Of a DNA stretch of 64,000 bases, positions 46,807 through 58,424 are shown one piece after another. Every line of letters begins with the position of its first letter. The stretch's first letter is position 1. Below the pieces are notes generated by a model. That model saw only the letters and a program-made list of their open reading frames with translations. It made no database searches and was not told the DNA's origin. The stretch covers positions 100,558 to 164,557 of the forward strand of contig QANZ01001775.1 of the NCBI GenBank assembly GCA_003254925.1, written 5' to 3'. A program made the position numbers and the translations under genes. Source of the stretch: Chamaecrista fasciculata. Lineage: Eukaryota; Streptophyta; Magnoliopsida; Fabales; Fabaceae.

Positions 46807-48323
46807 GGGTAAATTAAAATAAACATACCTGTGGTTTGGCCCGATTTCACATCACTGTTGTGTGGTTTAAAACGTCTCACTTTGGGTACCTGTGTGTTTT
46901 GACGTTACCCACGTTAAGTACTTGAAGTTTTTTTTCTGTTAGAATTTAGACGGAATAAGCATGTGACTCATTGAAAAATCAAATTTTGGTCCACGAATTA
47001 TGGGATAAGTTTCATTTTGGTCCTAAATTGGGCATTTTCGTTTATTTCTCTCTCCCTCTCTCTCTCTCTCTCCAAAACTAAGAACCCTAATTTTTCAAAC
47101 CCTAGCCATTTTCGAATATGGACATGGGGAGCTAGTTTTCAACAATTTCTTGAGGGCAAATATACTAGAGGTGCCGAAAATGAAACCCCATATGCTATTT
47201 TGTCAAAACTAACTCAAACAAAGTCGAATCATGGTCTGAAAATTTTCGAAAAATGCTACTCTACGGGTTTTCGAGTTTCACCATAAACAAGGCATCAATC
47301 CGGAAATTTGAATGTGTTAAATGTTCATAATGTGACGATAAACAAATTTCATAAAAACAAACACGAAATGGTGTCGAATCGAAGGATCAAAGTTGACGAT
47401 ATGAACCCTAAAACTTCGGTTTGTGTTTTGCGATTTTTAGCAGTATAAACATGTTCTTAATGATACGATTTTCTGAAAATTACTTGCTTCACCGCCATTT
47501 TTGGAAGAGTGAGTTTTAATTTGGATGATGATATTGATGAAGATGAAGATGATGATATTGATGAAGATCGATGAAGAAGATGAAGAAGATGAAGATGATG
47601 AAGATGATGATATTGATGAAGATGAAGAGTGAATTTTAATGATAATATTTTTTTATTTCAATTTAGTCCCTGCATATCAATTTAATCCTTGAAAGATTCT
47701 TGGATTAAGGACTAAATTGGAATGCTTGGAAGATTTTAAGGATACTTTACAATTTTATTTTGATGATTTGGGACTAAAATGAATGAAAATGATGAAAAAG
47801 AGGGGAAAGTTGAGAATAATGAGATAAGAATGGGCCAGAGATAAAATAACATTTTGGAGATCAATTATAAATTGGAGATAAATTTGTTGTTGAATTAAGA
47901 ATAACGGTTAAAATTGCGATAAAATCACATTTTGGAGATCAAAACAGAAAAAAAAAATGTGAAAGTTTGAGGAAAAAAATGAAATAAAAAATAGCTTTTA
48001 TGGCCAAAATGAAACTTATTCCATAGTTTGAAAACCAAAAATGAGATTTTGACCTTTGAGTGAAAATCAACGACTAAGATGCAAGAGAAATCAACGGTTA
48101 AAATGCTATAGAAATCGACAACTAAGATACATTGAAAATTGATGGCTAAGATTGCGTCACGTCAACATTTTCTATTCAAATTAACAGAACAAAAACACAT
48201 GTACCCTAGTTGCTAAACAACACATATCTCAAGTACCTAAAGTGAGACGTTTTAAACCACACAACATTGATGTGAGATTGGGCCAAACTGCAGGTAGGTT
48301 TTTTTTTTTTTTTGTTTTACCCT
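46807..48323. mobile_element. Mutator-like element, 1.5 kb, non-autonomous
   Basis: Ends GGGTAAATTAAAATAAACAT and its degenerate complement ending TTTTACCC, with subterminal inverted CTGTGGTTTGGCC and GGCCAAACTGCAGG. Flanks TTTTTCAAA (46798-46806) and TTTTTTAAA (48324-48332) match 8/9. The interior has a CT microsatellite (47044-47073), a gene-like ACCCTAATTTTTCAAACCCTAG leader and a GAT/GAA tract (47520-47630). It shares a module with the element at 44153-46226. An arm of the same family stands alone at 60115-60560. No transposase seen. Confidence 0.8.
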
Positions 48324-48332
48324 TTTTTAAAT

Positions 48333-50852
48333 GTCAATAATGTAATTATTGGTGGCTTGGTGCTGTGAATCATTTATTGGTTATGAAAATATTTAATAAA
48401 ATTTAACTATAAAAAGGGGTAAACTGCAAAATCGGCATTAAAGTGGATCATGTTCTATTCTATATAGCATAGACTTTAATGGCCTTGGCAATTTATTGGT
48501 AAATGATGTGCCCTAAAGTATCCATTTCTTAGCCAATAATGGCGTCTGCTTTATTCTTGAACTAACAAGTTGTATTAATATCGATCTCTGGTCACTGTAA
48601 AGAAACTTAATTAGGCTTTTTTTGCCTTTTTTCTTATTCTTGTCTCGTCATTGTAGCTATATTTATAATTTTCGTTTTGCTATAAAAAATTGCATAGCTT
48701 AAGCTATGTATAAAGTTTTTGTGTTTATCTCTCTCCTATCATAATTTTGATTTCCATCAATTATTTAAAAAAATGTGTTATAAGAAGAGAGTGGCAGACA
48801 CAAAAATTCTATAGTTTAAGCTATAGAATTTTTTATAGCAAAACCCTTATATTTTTTCCTCCACGTACATACGTTGGAACCAATTAAATAATTAATTTGG
48901 CGTCACCATATTTGTTCAATCCCATTGGCGATGGATGATCAAAATTTGATTCTGAATTTTACGTCAACCATGCATTTGATGTCATATTTGGCTGATCAAT
49001 TTGGCTGATCAATTAAAGAAAAGAAAAAACAAGTAGTAATTAATCAATGTTGGTGAGGCTGTCTACAAAACCCCATTTGCCAAAAGACAATAAAGACAAC
49101 TCTGAAAATTCACATGAACGAACATCCATCTAATTAATTTATTAGGAGTAAACTAATAATTTTTTTGAAAAAAATTATGAAATTGATAAATTTATTGTTA
49201 ATAAATTAAAATATATCATTTAGTTATTAAATAAATTAAATATTATATTAATTAATTATTTCTTTATATTTGTCATTTACTTATGAATTAAAAAAAATAT
49301 TGTCTAATTGTTTTAGATACAAAATTATTTATTTTAATTCTTTAATAATTAAATTGTCAATTCTATAATTTTTTGGTAATTAAATTATTAATTTATTCTT
49401 TTATTAATGAATGCACACAACACATCAACAAGGACACAATTATATTAGTGTTACTGCAAAGTATGCAAACTGGTTAAACTACCATACTGCTGCATATATA
49501 GCAGAATATATATAAATATATACATTATTATCTGATTGGTAGGTATTGGTCATTACTACCATGGATAGCGAGCTACCATTTAATTTTCTCGGTGCCAAAT
49601 GTGAAATCATTGCTTATAATAACTCTTGATTTTTATAGGTATTTTTTTATTAGACTGAATTTTATACGAAACATTATTATATATAAGGATTTAGATCTAA
49701 ATTTATTACTTTTTGAGAAACTAATCCCTTTTGGCTTTTACTAGACAATATACATACATTATATTTTTTAAATTATAATTACCTCACCTATCCATTTACA
49801 TTTTTTCGTAGTTATATAAGTTTATTACCGATTGAACTACCTAAACACCTCTCTTTCTTGTACACATACGGAGTGAATAAGATTTGGTTCACTTAGTCAC
49901 TTGTCTTTGACAATTTCATGGTTTAGATTTGATTATTTTTTGTGATATCCTATTTGATAGATTATGTGTAAGTTTTTATAAGTATTCTTTGAACCGGAAG
50001 TCCTTCCCTAACGTTAAACTAAGGCGTCATTATATTCTTTCACCTATTTTTTTTCAACAAAAAAAAAAACTCATTCTCAATCATTCAAAACACACAAATT
50101 AGGACCCCCTATGCAAATTAATTATTAACAAGAAAACCTCTACGTATAGTAAAGATCCTCTTAATTAAAAGAATGATAAATATTAAGTAATAGGTCATAT
50201 TAAAGTGCATTTTTATCCCATAACTTTTTTCATATCTCAATTTGGACTCATAATTTTTTTTGTTATACTTTTGGTCTCATATCTTTTGCTAATGTCTCAA
50301 TTTGGTTTTGTGTTACACTTTTAGTCTCATATCTTAAAGTCATGTTATATAATCTGTCTCATATCTTTTGGTCAGGTTACAGAATTGGTCACATGTCTTT
50401 TCAAAATATTCCACATTGTGAGACTGATAGTGAAACTTTTTGTAAAGATATGAGATCAAATTTGTAATAAAATAAAAGATATAAGATCATATGAGACCAA
50501 TTCTACTTCTGACTAAATGATATGAGACCAAAAGTACACTTTGGCTTAAATAATAGTAATAATGATAACACCAAGGATATATAATTAAACAAGAATGGCA
50601 CTAAAAGAAATTCTTGTATACACCAGATATATGAATACACATGCTAGCAACAGAACAAATAATCTTGATTTGCATACACATACATACACATATGTTGCAC
50701 GCATGCATGCATCTATGAATAGCTAATAGTGTACATAAAAATGACAAGAGAAATTTAATATATAAGAATTATGACAACAACAACATCAACAGAGATTCAA
50801 ATATTAATTTGTGTTATTGAATAAATATCCCTAATAATGAATTAATAATTAA
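48333..50852. other. Gene-free region downstream of KCS with three hairpins
   Basis: No gene seen. A MITE at 48674-48844 is listed separately. An AT-rich inverted repeat spans about 49143-49405 (GGAGTAAACTAATAAT arm). Another spans about 50205-50545, built of CATATCTTTTGG and CAATTTGG units, ending GTACACTTTGGC. The 3' UTR of KCS lies just before 50852. Confidence 0.55.
48674..48844. mobile_element. Small MITE with GTTTTGCTATAAAAAATT ends
   Basis: 171-bp hairpin whose arms end in GTTTTGCTATAAAAAATT and its complement. Each arm has its own small palindrome (ATAGCTTAAGCTAT and a variant). No clear target duplication. Confidence 0.7.
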
Positions 50853-53220
50853 TCAAAGCTTGACGATCTCAGGAATATTCACTGGGTACCGATGAATGCA
50901 ATCAGCCCAAGGACTATCTTCAATTGGTGTCTTAATATTTCTGTTACACTTCCAAACAGCACTGTTACACTTAAACCCACTCCCAAATGCTATTTGCCAA
51001 ACTCTCTCTCCTTTCTTCATTCTCCCTTTGGACTCAATGTAGCTAAGCTCATACCACAATGAAGACGACGACGTATTGCCAAACCGGTGCAGCGTCATCC
51101 GGGACGCTTCAACGTGTTCCGTGGACAGCTGAAGATTCTTCTGGAGCTCGTCGATGACCGCCCTCCCGCCGGCGTGAATGCAAAAGTGCTCAAAGGCTTG
51201 TTTGAAGTCTGGGATGTAGGGTTTCCATTTAGGGTTGAAAATTTTTCTTCCAATTAGGGTTATGAGGAAGAGGAGTTGCTCCGACGCCGGCAACACCAGC
51301 GGCCCCATTGTCGTTATATTCGACTTTAGGGCCTCGCCGGCGATTGCCATTAGGTCTTTTGAGAGGGAGATCCCCACCTTCCCTTCCTTGTCCTCTTCCT
51401 CAAACACACACCTATCACAAATTTATGGTGAAATGAGAATAAATAAAAAAAATAAATAAACACATAAGAAATTATAATTTCTTGATTTAATATTTAAAAA
51501 TAAAAATATAATTAATTTGATCATTTTTATTTTATTAATATTGCATTTAACAATTAATATTAAATAATTATATTTATTATTAAATTAAATTAATAATTCA
51601 ATTATATTTTTTTCTCAAAAGTTAAATATTATAATCTAATCTTTTAAGTAATAAACTGAAACTTTTAATTTTTTTTTATTTTTAAATTTATCTCAAAATT
51701 ATTATGATTTAATCATTAATATTAAAAATATATTTTTGACCAATAACTTTTTTCACAAACGTCATTTATCTATTTCTTAAAACATTATATATCTAGTCGA
51801 TATTTGTGGATAAAAAAATCAATAATTAAAAAAATGTATTTTTGATATAGAAGGACTAAATCATAATTTTAAAATAAATATAAAAATTAAAATGAGAAAT
51901 TTATTATATTTTAAACATTGAAATCATTAGCTATGTTAATTTTAATATTTTTAAGTAAATTATTTGTTTTTTAAATATAAATCGAAGACACGTGTAAACA
52001 GAATGTAAATTAGTAATTTGATTATCCAAAAATTATTGTATTGACAACTCGCTCGTTAAAAAGATTAAATATTTAATTTAGCCTTGAAAATGTCAAAACG
52101 TTATATTAATTAATCTTTTTCATGAACTAAATAATATATTATTTTAAACTTTAATAGACCAAAAAATATACAACTCGATTGTCAATTCGGTAATATTTAA
52201 AGAACCAAATTGTTAGTTTACTCCAAATTATTAACATGTCATCTTTGAAGAGAAAAATGTTTATACATACCTATATGCTTTGTCATCAGCTCCTTTGTGG
52301 GTACGAACCACATGAACCAATCTGTACTTAGCTCGTCTCCTCTCCGACCGGCGGTTAGACAGTAATATGGCGGCGCCACCCATTCTAAAGAGACAGTTTG
52401 GCAAAAGCATGGCTCTTTCATTCCCCTGATAATAATTAGGCGTAATAATCTCAGTACTAACCACAACAGCATTTGAATTAGGATAAACCTGAAGCAAATC
52501 TCGAGCCAAATCAATGGAAATCAATCCAGCACTACATCCCATACCCGACAGATTAAAACTCTTAATATTACTCCTAAGCTTATACTTATTAATAACCATA
52601 GCAGAAAGCGAAGGCGTAGGAGAAAAAAGACTACAATTGACAATAAGAATATCAATGTCTTTTGGTTTAAGCCCTGTTTTTGAAAACAGAGTGTCCATGG
52701 CTGAAAAAATGACAAGTTCAGCTTCGGATCTAGAAGCTTCCATGGTGGGTTTTGGTGGAATGTAATGAATAGAAGGAGGGAGACAAGTTTCTTCACCAAG
52801 TCCAGAACGTTCTAGAATCCTCATTTGAAAGTCAACGCTTTTGGGGTTGTTTTTGAGGATGAGTCTAGAATGTTCCATGAAGGTAGCAAAAGGAACACGG
52901 CACGTGACAGGGGGTTTGAAGCACGCGTAATCTACGAGGAAGATGGTACGAGGTTTTGACATGAAGTAGACTGTAGCCATAAAGATTATGAGGAAGGAAG
53001 AACAGAGGATTTGGATGAGATCTAAGTGGAGGGATTTCCAAAGGGTAAGGATTTCTGAAGGGCCTAAACGAAGGACTTGGATGAAAATTGCGAGAATTAT
53101 GGGGACTAAAGTGAGAGGGATAATGTGGTTTACTAGGTATTGGTATCCTAGTTTCACGTACTTGAGCTTCACGGATTTGGAGAATTCTGGGGATGATGAT
53201 GATGATAATGGAGGAGCCAT
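50853..53220 (-). CDS. KCS: 3-ketoacyl-CoA synthase, KCS2/20-like
   Basis: Condensing enzyme of the ER fatty-acid elongase: it joins malonyl-CoA to long acyl-CoAs, the rate-limiting step to very-long-chain fatty acids for wax, suberin and sphingolipids. Two exons: 53220-52271 and 51411-50853 (TGA), 502 residues, the usual family length; the split codon joins cleanly. Two N-terminal membrane helices (about 33-51 and 70-88) precede the FAE1/CUT1 condensing domain. The catalytic Cys is C229 in SGMGCSAG. His and Asn follow in [14 protein letters not shown] and RFGNTSSSS. The C-terminus CNRNIKTP and [12 protein letters not shown] points to the KCS2/KCS20 (suberin and wax) clade. The start MAPPLSSSS is the first sensible ATG. 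The 859-bp intron (51412-52270) is filled with AT-rich inverted repeats. Confidence 0.95.
51470..52240. repeat. AT-rich inverted repeats in the KCS intron
   Basis: A decayed member of the GAGAAA family spans about 51650-51905 (complementary AAATTTATCTCAAAATTATTATGATTTA-like arms). A second unit ends in AACTAAC... TTAGTTTACTCC near 52226, matching the arm at 49143. They account for most of the intron length. Confidence 0.5.
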
Positions 53221-53426
53221 ATTTGTATTTTTTCTTCTTCTTCTTCTTTGATAAAAGTACAGATAGGTTTTGTACATATAAATATGATGATGATGATGAT
53301 GAGAGAGGAAATGGGAGGGAGGTGAGGTTTTAAAGACGAAGGGGGCCAATGCAATCAAGAAGGCAGATGAGGGAATTAAATGAAGGCTTCAACATCACTC
53401 AACGCTCATTTTTTTTTTTTTTTTTT

Positions 53427-53497
53427 NNNNNNNNNNNNNNNNNNNNNNNNNNNNNNNNNNNNNNNNNNNNNNNNNNNNNNNNNNNNNNNNNNNNNNN
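53427..53497. other. Assembly gap (71 N) inside a poly-T run
   Basis: 71 consecutive N flanked by T runs on both sides, upstream of the KCS gene. The true length and content are unknown. Confidence 0.99.
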
Positions 53498-54590
53498 TTT
53501 TTTTTTTTTTTTGCTTATCTAATTAACTTGGTCAAAATTTTGTTTTGGTCATCGGAGTATAGGAAAAATTACATTTTGGTATCCAGAGTTTTTTCTTTGT
53601 TTCACTGTTTCTGTTTGGTTTAAGAAAATGTTTCCTGTTTTTATTTTCTGTTTCTGTTTCTGAAATTTTATTTTCATTTCTAGTTTTTCGATATTTAAGA
53701 GACATGTTTGTTTTATAAAGTAAAAAAAAAACGTTTTTTTCATATTTAAATTATGTTAACTTGAATAACGCTAATTTTTATATGCTTTTAAATTTTATTA
53801 TTACTAGATGATGATATTAACATGATTAAATAGTTTACTTTTGTGTAAAGTTGCAAAATACCACAAATTTATTTTTGGAAATACAAGAAACTTCTTTTTG
53901 ACATTTCTTGTTTTCAGTTTATTTTTCGAAATTTTTTCAAAAAAAATATTTTTAAAAGAATTGTACGAAACAGATTTTTAGACATATTTTAAGTGAAAAT
54001 AAAAACAGGAAAAGGGCAACCAAACAAACCCAATTTGTATGGTTTTATATATCGTTATCTTTGACCAGGACAATTGAAAGGAATGATTTTTCTCTCATAT
54101 GTGTCATAATAGGTGAGTTGATGAGAAGAGAAAGAAATATATATTTTTAAAAAGAAAAAATCAGCTACAAATTCATTTTGTTTTGTGATTATGAAGATTT
54201 TTCTTTTTCTTTGTCAATTAATTCAATCATTATTGGGGAAAAAAAATTAACTTAATTGTTAAGATAAATATGAGAGGAAAATTTTCTATCTCAACTGTTC
54301 ACGCTAGAGATAACAAAAAGGACCAAATGCAATCATTTCTTGGAGTAATTGTGGAATGAATAGAAAACTTTAAAGACTAAACATAATAAAAAAAAAATAT
54401 TTGAAGACCAAAATGAAATGTATCTTACAATTAAAAGACCAAAATGAGATTTAATAAACATAATTTTCTTTGGAATTATATATCGGTTTATAAATTTGAG
54501 TTTTTTTAACCAATCTTGTTGGATCAAATTTCGTATCCACTTCTAACTAAACCCGGCTTAACAACTTCAATTTTATTATATTATTGTTAG
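53498..54590. other. Spacer, no gene seen
   Basis: Poly-T-rich on the left (TTTCTGTTTCTG units around 53600-53660). No supported coding sequence. Confidence 0.5.
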
Positions 54591-54885
54591 CTAAACTACA
54601 AATTTGATACCATATCTTTTGCTCAGGTCCCAATTTGGTTTTGTATATTTTTTTGTTATAGTTTTGGTTCTATATCTTTACTAAAGTTCCCAATTTGGGT
54701 CCCATATCAGTTTTGGTCTCATATCTTTTAGTCAAGTTGCAGAATCAGTCCCATATCTTTGCAAAAGGATCAATCATTAGTTGATCCTTTTGTAAATATA
54801 TGGGACCATTTCTAAATCTGACCCAAAGATATAGGACCAATTATGCAATTAATCCAAAAATATGGATCAAATCTGCTGGGTAAAT
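54591..54885. repeat. Hairpin repeat of CATATCTTT/GGTCCC units
   Basis: Inverted arms meet at a centre (GGATCAATCATTAGTTGATCC region, about 54767-54788). The unit sequence matches the hairpin at 50205-50545 and the insert at 55968-56135. Confidence 0.6.
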
Positions 54886-54887
54886 TA

Positions 54888-55106
54888 CACTTTGGTACCC
54901 TGTGGTTTGACCCTATTTCACTTTGGTACCTTGTGGTTTGAAACTTGACACTTTGGTACCATGTGGTATTCTCCATTAACACTTTGGTACCCTTTGGAGC
55001 TATTTTGTAATTTTAACCATAATAAATTTTACAAAAATTACATATTGACCCCAAAAAATTTTAAATTTTTCATTTTAGTCCCTTATATAATATGTATCCA
55101 GGGACN
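54888..55106. repeat. Left arm of a GGTACC-family element, cut at an N
   Basis: Begins GGGTAAATTACACTTTGGTACC and continues with CTTTGGTACC units as in 7942-8567, but stops at the N (55106) before its mirror arm. Confidence 0.7.
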
Positions 55107-55141
55107 CAAGTTGGGAACTAAACAAAATATATGAGACTAAA

Positions 55142-55145
55142 TTTA

Positions 55146-55205
<60 letters not shown>
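55142..55205. repeat. (ATT)n microsatellite
   Basis: About 21 uninterrupted TTA/ATT units. Confidence 0.95.
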
Positions 55206-55741
55206 GATTCATTTCTGCTTCTTCTCCACCGGTGGTCCCAGTAAATTTTTTATATGCTTTGGAAATGGATTAGCTAAAGTATGATGGCTAAATTATTGCT
55301 AAAGTATTATTTCTGGACTATTGAATGAATTGATTGAAATTTAATATGTTAACCTTTAATCTAAATTAATGGTGTGGATTCAAAACTTTCAGCTCCTATA
55401 TTCCCGCTTTAATTACATGTACTCTTCTTGTCTACTAGCTACCCCAAAATGGTAATGTCACTTTACATCATTAAAGCGAGAATTGGAAGGTAATTATGGA
55501 ATATGCTTGCTTGTGAACTGAGTATATATATACAGAAGATCATCAAGTTTTTTCTAAAATCATAAAGGACCGATCCAACATGTTTTGCTTTTTCCCACTA
55601 ATCCCATCCAATAAGAGAGGGAAGTAGAGAAACAAATAGATTTTGGCAGAGGAAGACAATGCTTGAAATATGCCGCAGTGGAGGTTTTTTAACTTCCGAG
55701 ACTCGATGCTTTTGGTAATTCTTTGGAGAATTCTCTTATAA

Positions 55742-56235
55742 TCCATGAACCATGGACACTAACACGGATATGGATATATCGGCACATTAAATTCTTAAAA
55801 TTAGATGACATAAAATGACATATATTTATATATATATATATACATTTAAAATTAAAAATTCATAAATTTTGATAAAAATTTTAAAAATTACAATATCTTA
55901 TTTTAATATAGGTCATATATGTCATTATTTTCTATTGTTTATTATGCTAAAGTCACAAAATATTATGGTCAAAGTACACTTTTAGTACCATAACTTTTGC
56001 TCAGGTCTCAATTTGGTCTCATAAATTTACAACCGGAACAAAAGATATGAGACTAAAAGTACATAAAAAAAGGTTATGAGACTAAATTGAGACTTGAACA
56101 AAAATTATAAAATAAAAAATACACTTTGGCCAAAAATTATTTTTATATTATGGAATTTTATAAATATGTATCCTATGGGTGTCCGTGTTTTATAGGTTCA
56201 CGTACCTTCAAAATAAAATGTCCAAAGCTTGGTAA
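55742..56235. mobile_element. Second GGACAC-family repeat, interrupted by a hairpin insert
   Basis: The outer parts match 4021-4358 (CCATGGACACTAACACGG... and AAAATGTCCAAAGCTTGG). Between them, 55968-56135 is a separate palindrome (GGTCAAAGTACACTTTTAGTACC to ACACTTTGGCC). The near repeats AAATATTAT and AAAAATTAT on its two sides may be a worn 9-bp duplication. Confidence 0.65.
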
Positions 56236-57189
56236 CTTATAATCATAAATCTTAGGGTCAGTTCGTTTCCGTTTTTTTAAAAATTTGTTTTGAGCTAATT
56301 AGCAAGTGCAATAATGTGAAGTTCTTTCGAGCTTGAACAAATTTTAATTTTGAGCTATATAGATTTCAAAAAAGTGAGAGAAGGGACAATTATTGATTTT
56401 GAAGGGCTTCTAATTATCAGAGTGCACTTCTTTACTGATGAGAAGCAATAAAATTTTCACAAAAAGAATAAATAAAGAAGGAGAAAAGGGTCTCCCTAAT
56501 GAATACCAGAATTAAGATAAAACAATTATGAAAGACCTCCATTACTAATAATAATAGATGATTTTTTCAAAATTTGGAAGAAAATATAAAGGAAGAAAGG
56601 ATCGAAATAACAAAATTCCAATTGATCATATCATAAAGCTTTCTCCATATCAAATTTTTGGTGTTACATCTTTGTCTCGGTCACAATCTCTAGAGTAATT
56701 AATACATTATTTAAATTTAGATACTTAATAAGAAGAGATGTTGGCTAATGGCTATATTTATTAATTAGTACCACAAAAGTCACAACATAGTATACCCAAT
56801 GAGAAAATTGTTGACCTGTCCACGCACAAACTCTTAACAACTATGCTGTTTAGCTTAAAAAAGAAACAGTAAAATTTTAATTTATGAGACGTCGACTGGT
56901 AAGCGAATTAAAAAAAATAACCCGGGATGTTACCTACGGAGATATATGGGATTACTCATTACTCTAATCTCACGGGATGTTAGTTTTTATCCTAGGTAAA
57001 TTGTCTCAAGTATCTTAAAAAAACTTAATTAATCTTGGAGTAATAGTTACTGTCGAACTTTAAGCTTTGTGTATGATCAGTTTGATCTTGGAGTTCTCCC
57101 TCACTCGAAGTAGGGCAGATTCTGTTTTCATTCATACTGATAAAACCATTTCTATATTCAATTCCATTTTGTGTTTCTATAATTTCTTT
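56236..57189. other. Spacer, no gene seen
   Basis: AT-rich, no supported open frame or repeat structure. Confidence 0.5.
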
Positions 57190-57503
57190 GATCTTAGTCC
57201 CTCAATTTTTCAAAACTTCACATAGTTGGTCCCTCAAATGTTTTCTATCCATTTTTCTGTTAAAAAAAAAGATAAAATTGATTTGTAACTCTTAAAAGTT
57301 TAAATTTTGCATTAAAGACCTTTTACTCTATAATAGAACTAAAATGTAAGAAAGAAAAAATAACTGGAGGATTTTAGTTTATTTCGCATTTTTCTCTCTC
57401 CCACATTCCCATCATCATCATCATGGATATGATATCTCTCTCCACTGTCACCTCCTCCGCCAAACGCTGGCTCTCCACCATGCTCTTTCTCCACCGTCGT
57501 CGT

Positions 57504-57608
57504 CACCTCCACCCCAAACGAGATTCCGATGAGGAAGGCGAAGTAAGCATCAAGCGAAGCATACAAGATCTGACCATCGTTGAGAAATCGACTCTCCCAA
57601 TCGCTCAT
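57504..57608 (-). pseudogene. Captured fragment of a Werner-like 3'-5' exonuclease gene
   Basis: 35 codons read MSDWESRFLNDGQILYASLD then AYFAFLIG, the C-terminal part of the plant WRN-like exonuclease domain (family pattern: DW, RxL, QxxYAxxDAYxxxxIG). Only this tail is present and the reading continues into element sequence. It may be expressed as part of a chimeric transcript, but no function is supported. Confidence 0.7.
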
Positions 57609-57825
57609 TCCGATCTCTCTCGAACAAAAAAACCCAAATCCACAGACTTTTCCCCTTAGTTTGAGAAGTGGTAAATCATAAATGACATTGACATTGGTAT
57701 TTCTGATACAGTAATTCACCTCACATAAACCTAACATTAATCGCTGATTTTAGATTTAAACCAGACAAACCCCACAAAAACCACATATCTATACGCCCAA
57801 AAAATATTAGAGAAAAGGAAAAAAA

Positions 57826-58005
57826 AACATCCAACGAACTATCATCGGCGTGAGGAATCAGCATCGGCGTCGGCATCGATGACGACGATGACGGTGGAGA
57901 CACCACCGTGAGCTTGCTGTCGGGACGCTTCTCGAGCTGGTAAGTGGGCGGAGACGGCGGAAAGAAGGCAAGTTTCGCCGCTAACTGAGAATCCACACAC
58001 CCCAT
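57826..58005 (-). pseudogene. Captured first exon of an ABHD17-like alpha/beta hydrolase gene
   Basis: It starts MGCVDSQLAAKLAFFPPSPP then TYQLEK, the conserved N-terminus of plant ABHD17-type hydrolases (MGC for lipid attachment). It continues through KLTVVS and a Ser-rich linker to DDSSLDV at about residue 60. After that the frame runs into unrelated, T-rich sequence. The catalytic Ser, Asp and His are absent. The start codon and the first 60 codons are undamaged. Confidence 0.85.
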
Positions 58006-58424
58006 TCACCACCCATAGCAAAGATACAGAAGAAGCCCAACTCATTTGATGAGCATCGATGCTTGTTGTGGAGAAGAGCTACGGTGGAGGCGGAGGAGGT
58101 GACGACAAAGAGAGATATCCATGATGATGATGATGGGAATGTGGGAGAAAGATGCGAAATAAACTAAAACCCCCTAATTGTTTCTTCTTTCTTACATTTT
58201 AGTTCTATTATAGAGAAAAATGTCCTTAATGTAAAAATTTAAACTTTTAGGAGTTAAAAATTAATTTTGTCTTTTTTATTTAACAAAAAAATGGATGGAA
58301 AACGTTTGAGGGACCAACTCTGCCAAGTTTTGAAAAACTGAGGGACCAATATGGAATGAAAAATAACTGAGGGACCAATATGGAACATTGAGCATAACTG
58401 AGGGACTAAAATAGGATTTTGACC

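Larger units (their letters stand above)
57190..58424. mobile_element. Pack-MULE carrying fragments of two genes
   Basis: Long inverted arms of about 290 and 345 bp (left to about 57478, right from about 58082) with GGTCCCTCA units at the tips and matching inner parts (TTTTAGTTTATTTCGCAT, then CCCATCATCATCATCATGGA). The right tip ends in TTTTGACC at 58424; the left tip is eroded. The core holds two gene-derived segments, both on the minus strand. No transposase, so it was moved by enzymes from elsewhere. Confidence 0.85.

Noticed and set aside
50853-53220. KCS as the orthologue of KCS1, which neighbours IQD18 in Arabidopsis
   Set aside because: Its C-terminus ([15 protein letters not shown]) fits KCS2/20 rather than KCS1, so I did not count it as support for the synteny.
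57423-57659. Plus-strand 78-codon frame in the Pack-MULE
   Set aside because: It is the antisense of the exonuclease-like fragment and the TIR; the recognisable protein is on the minus strand.
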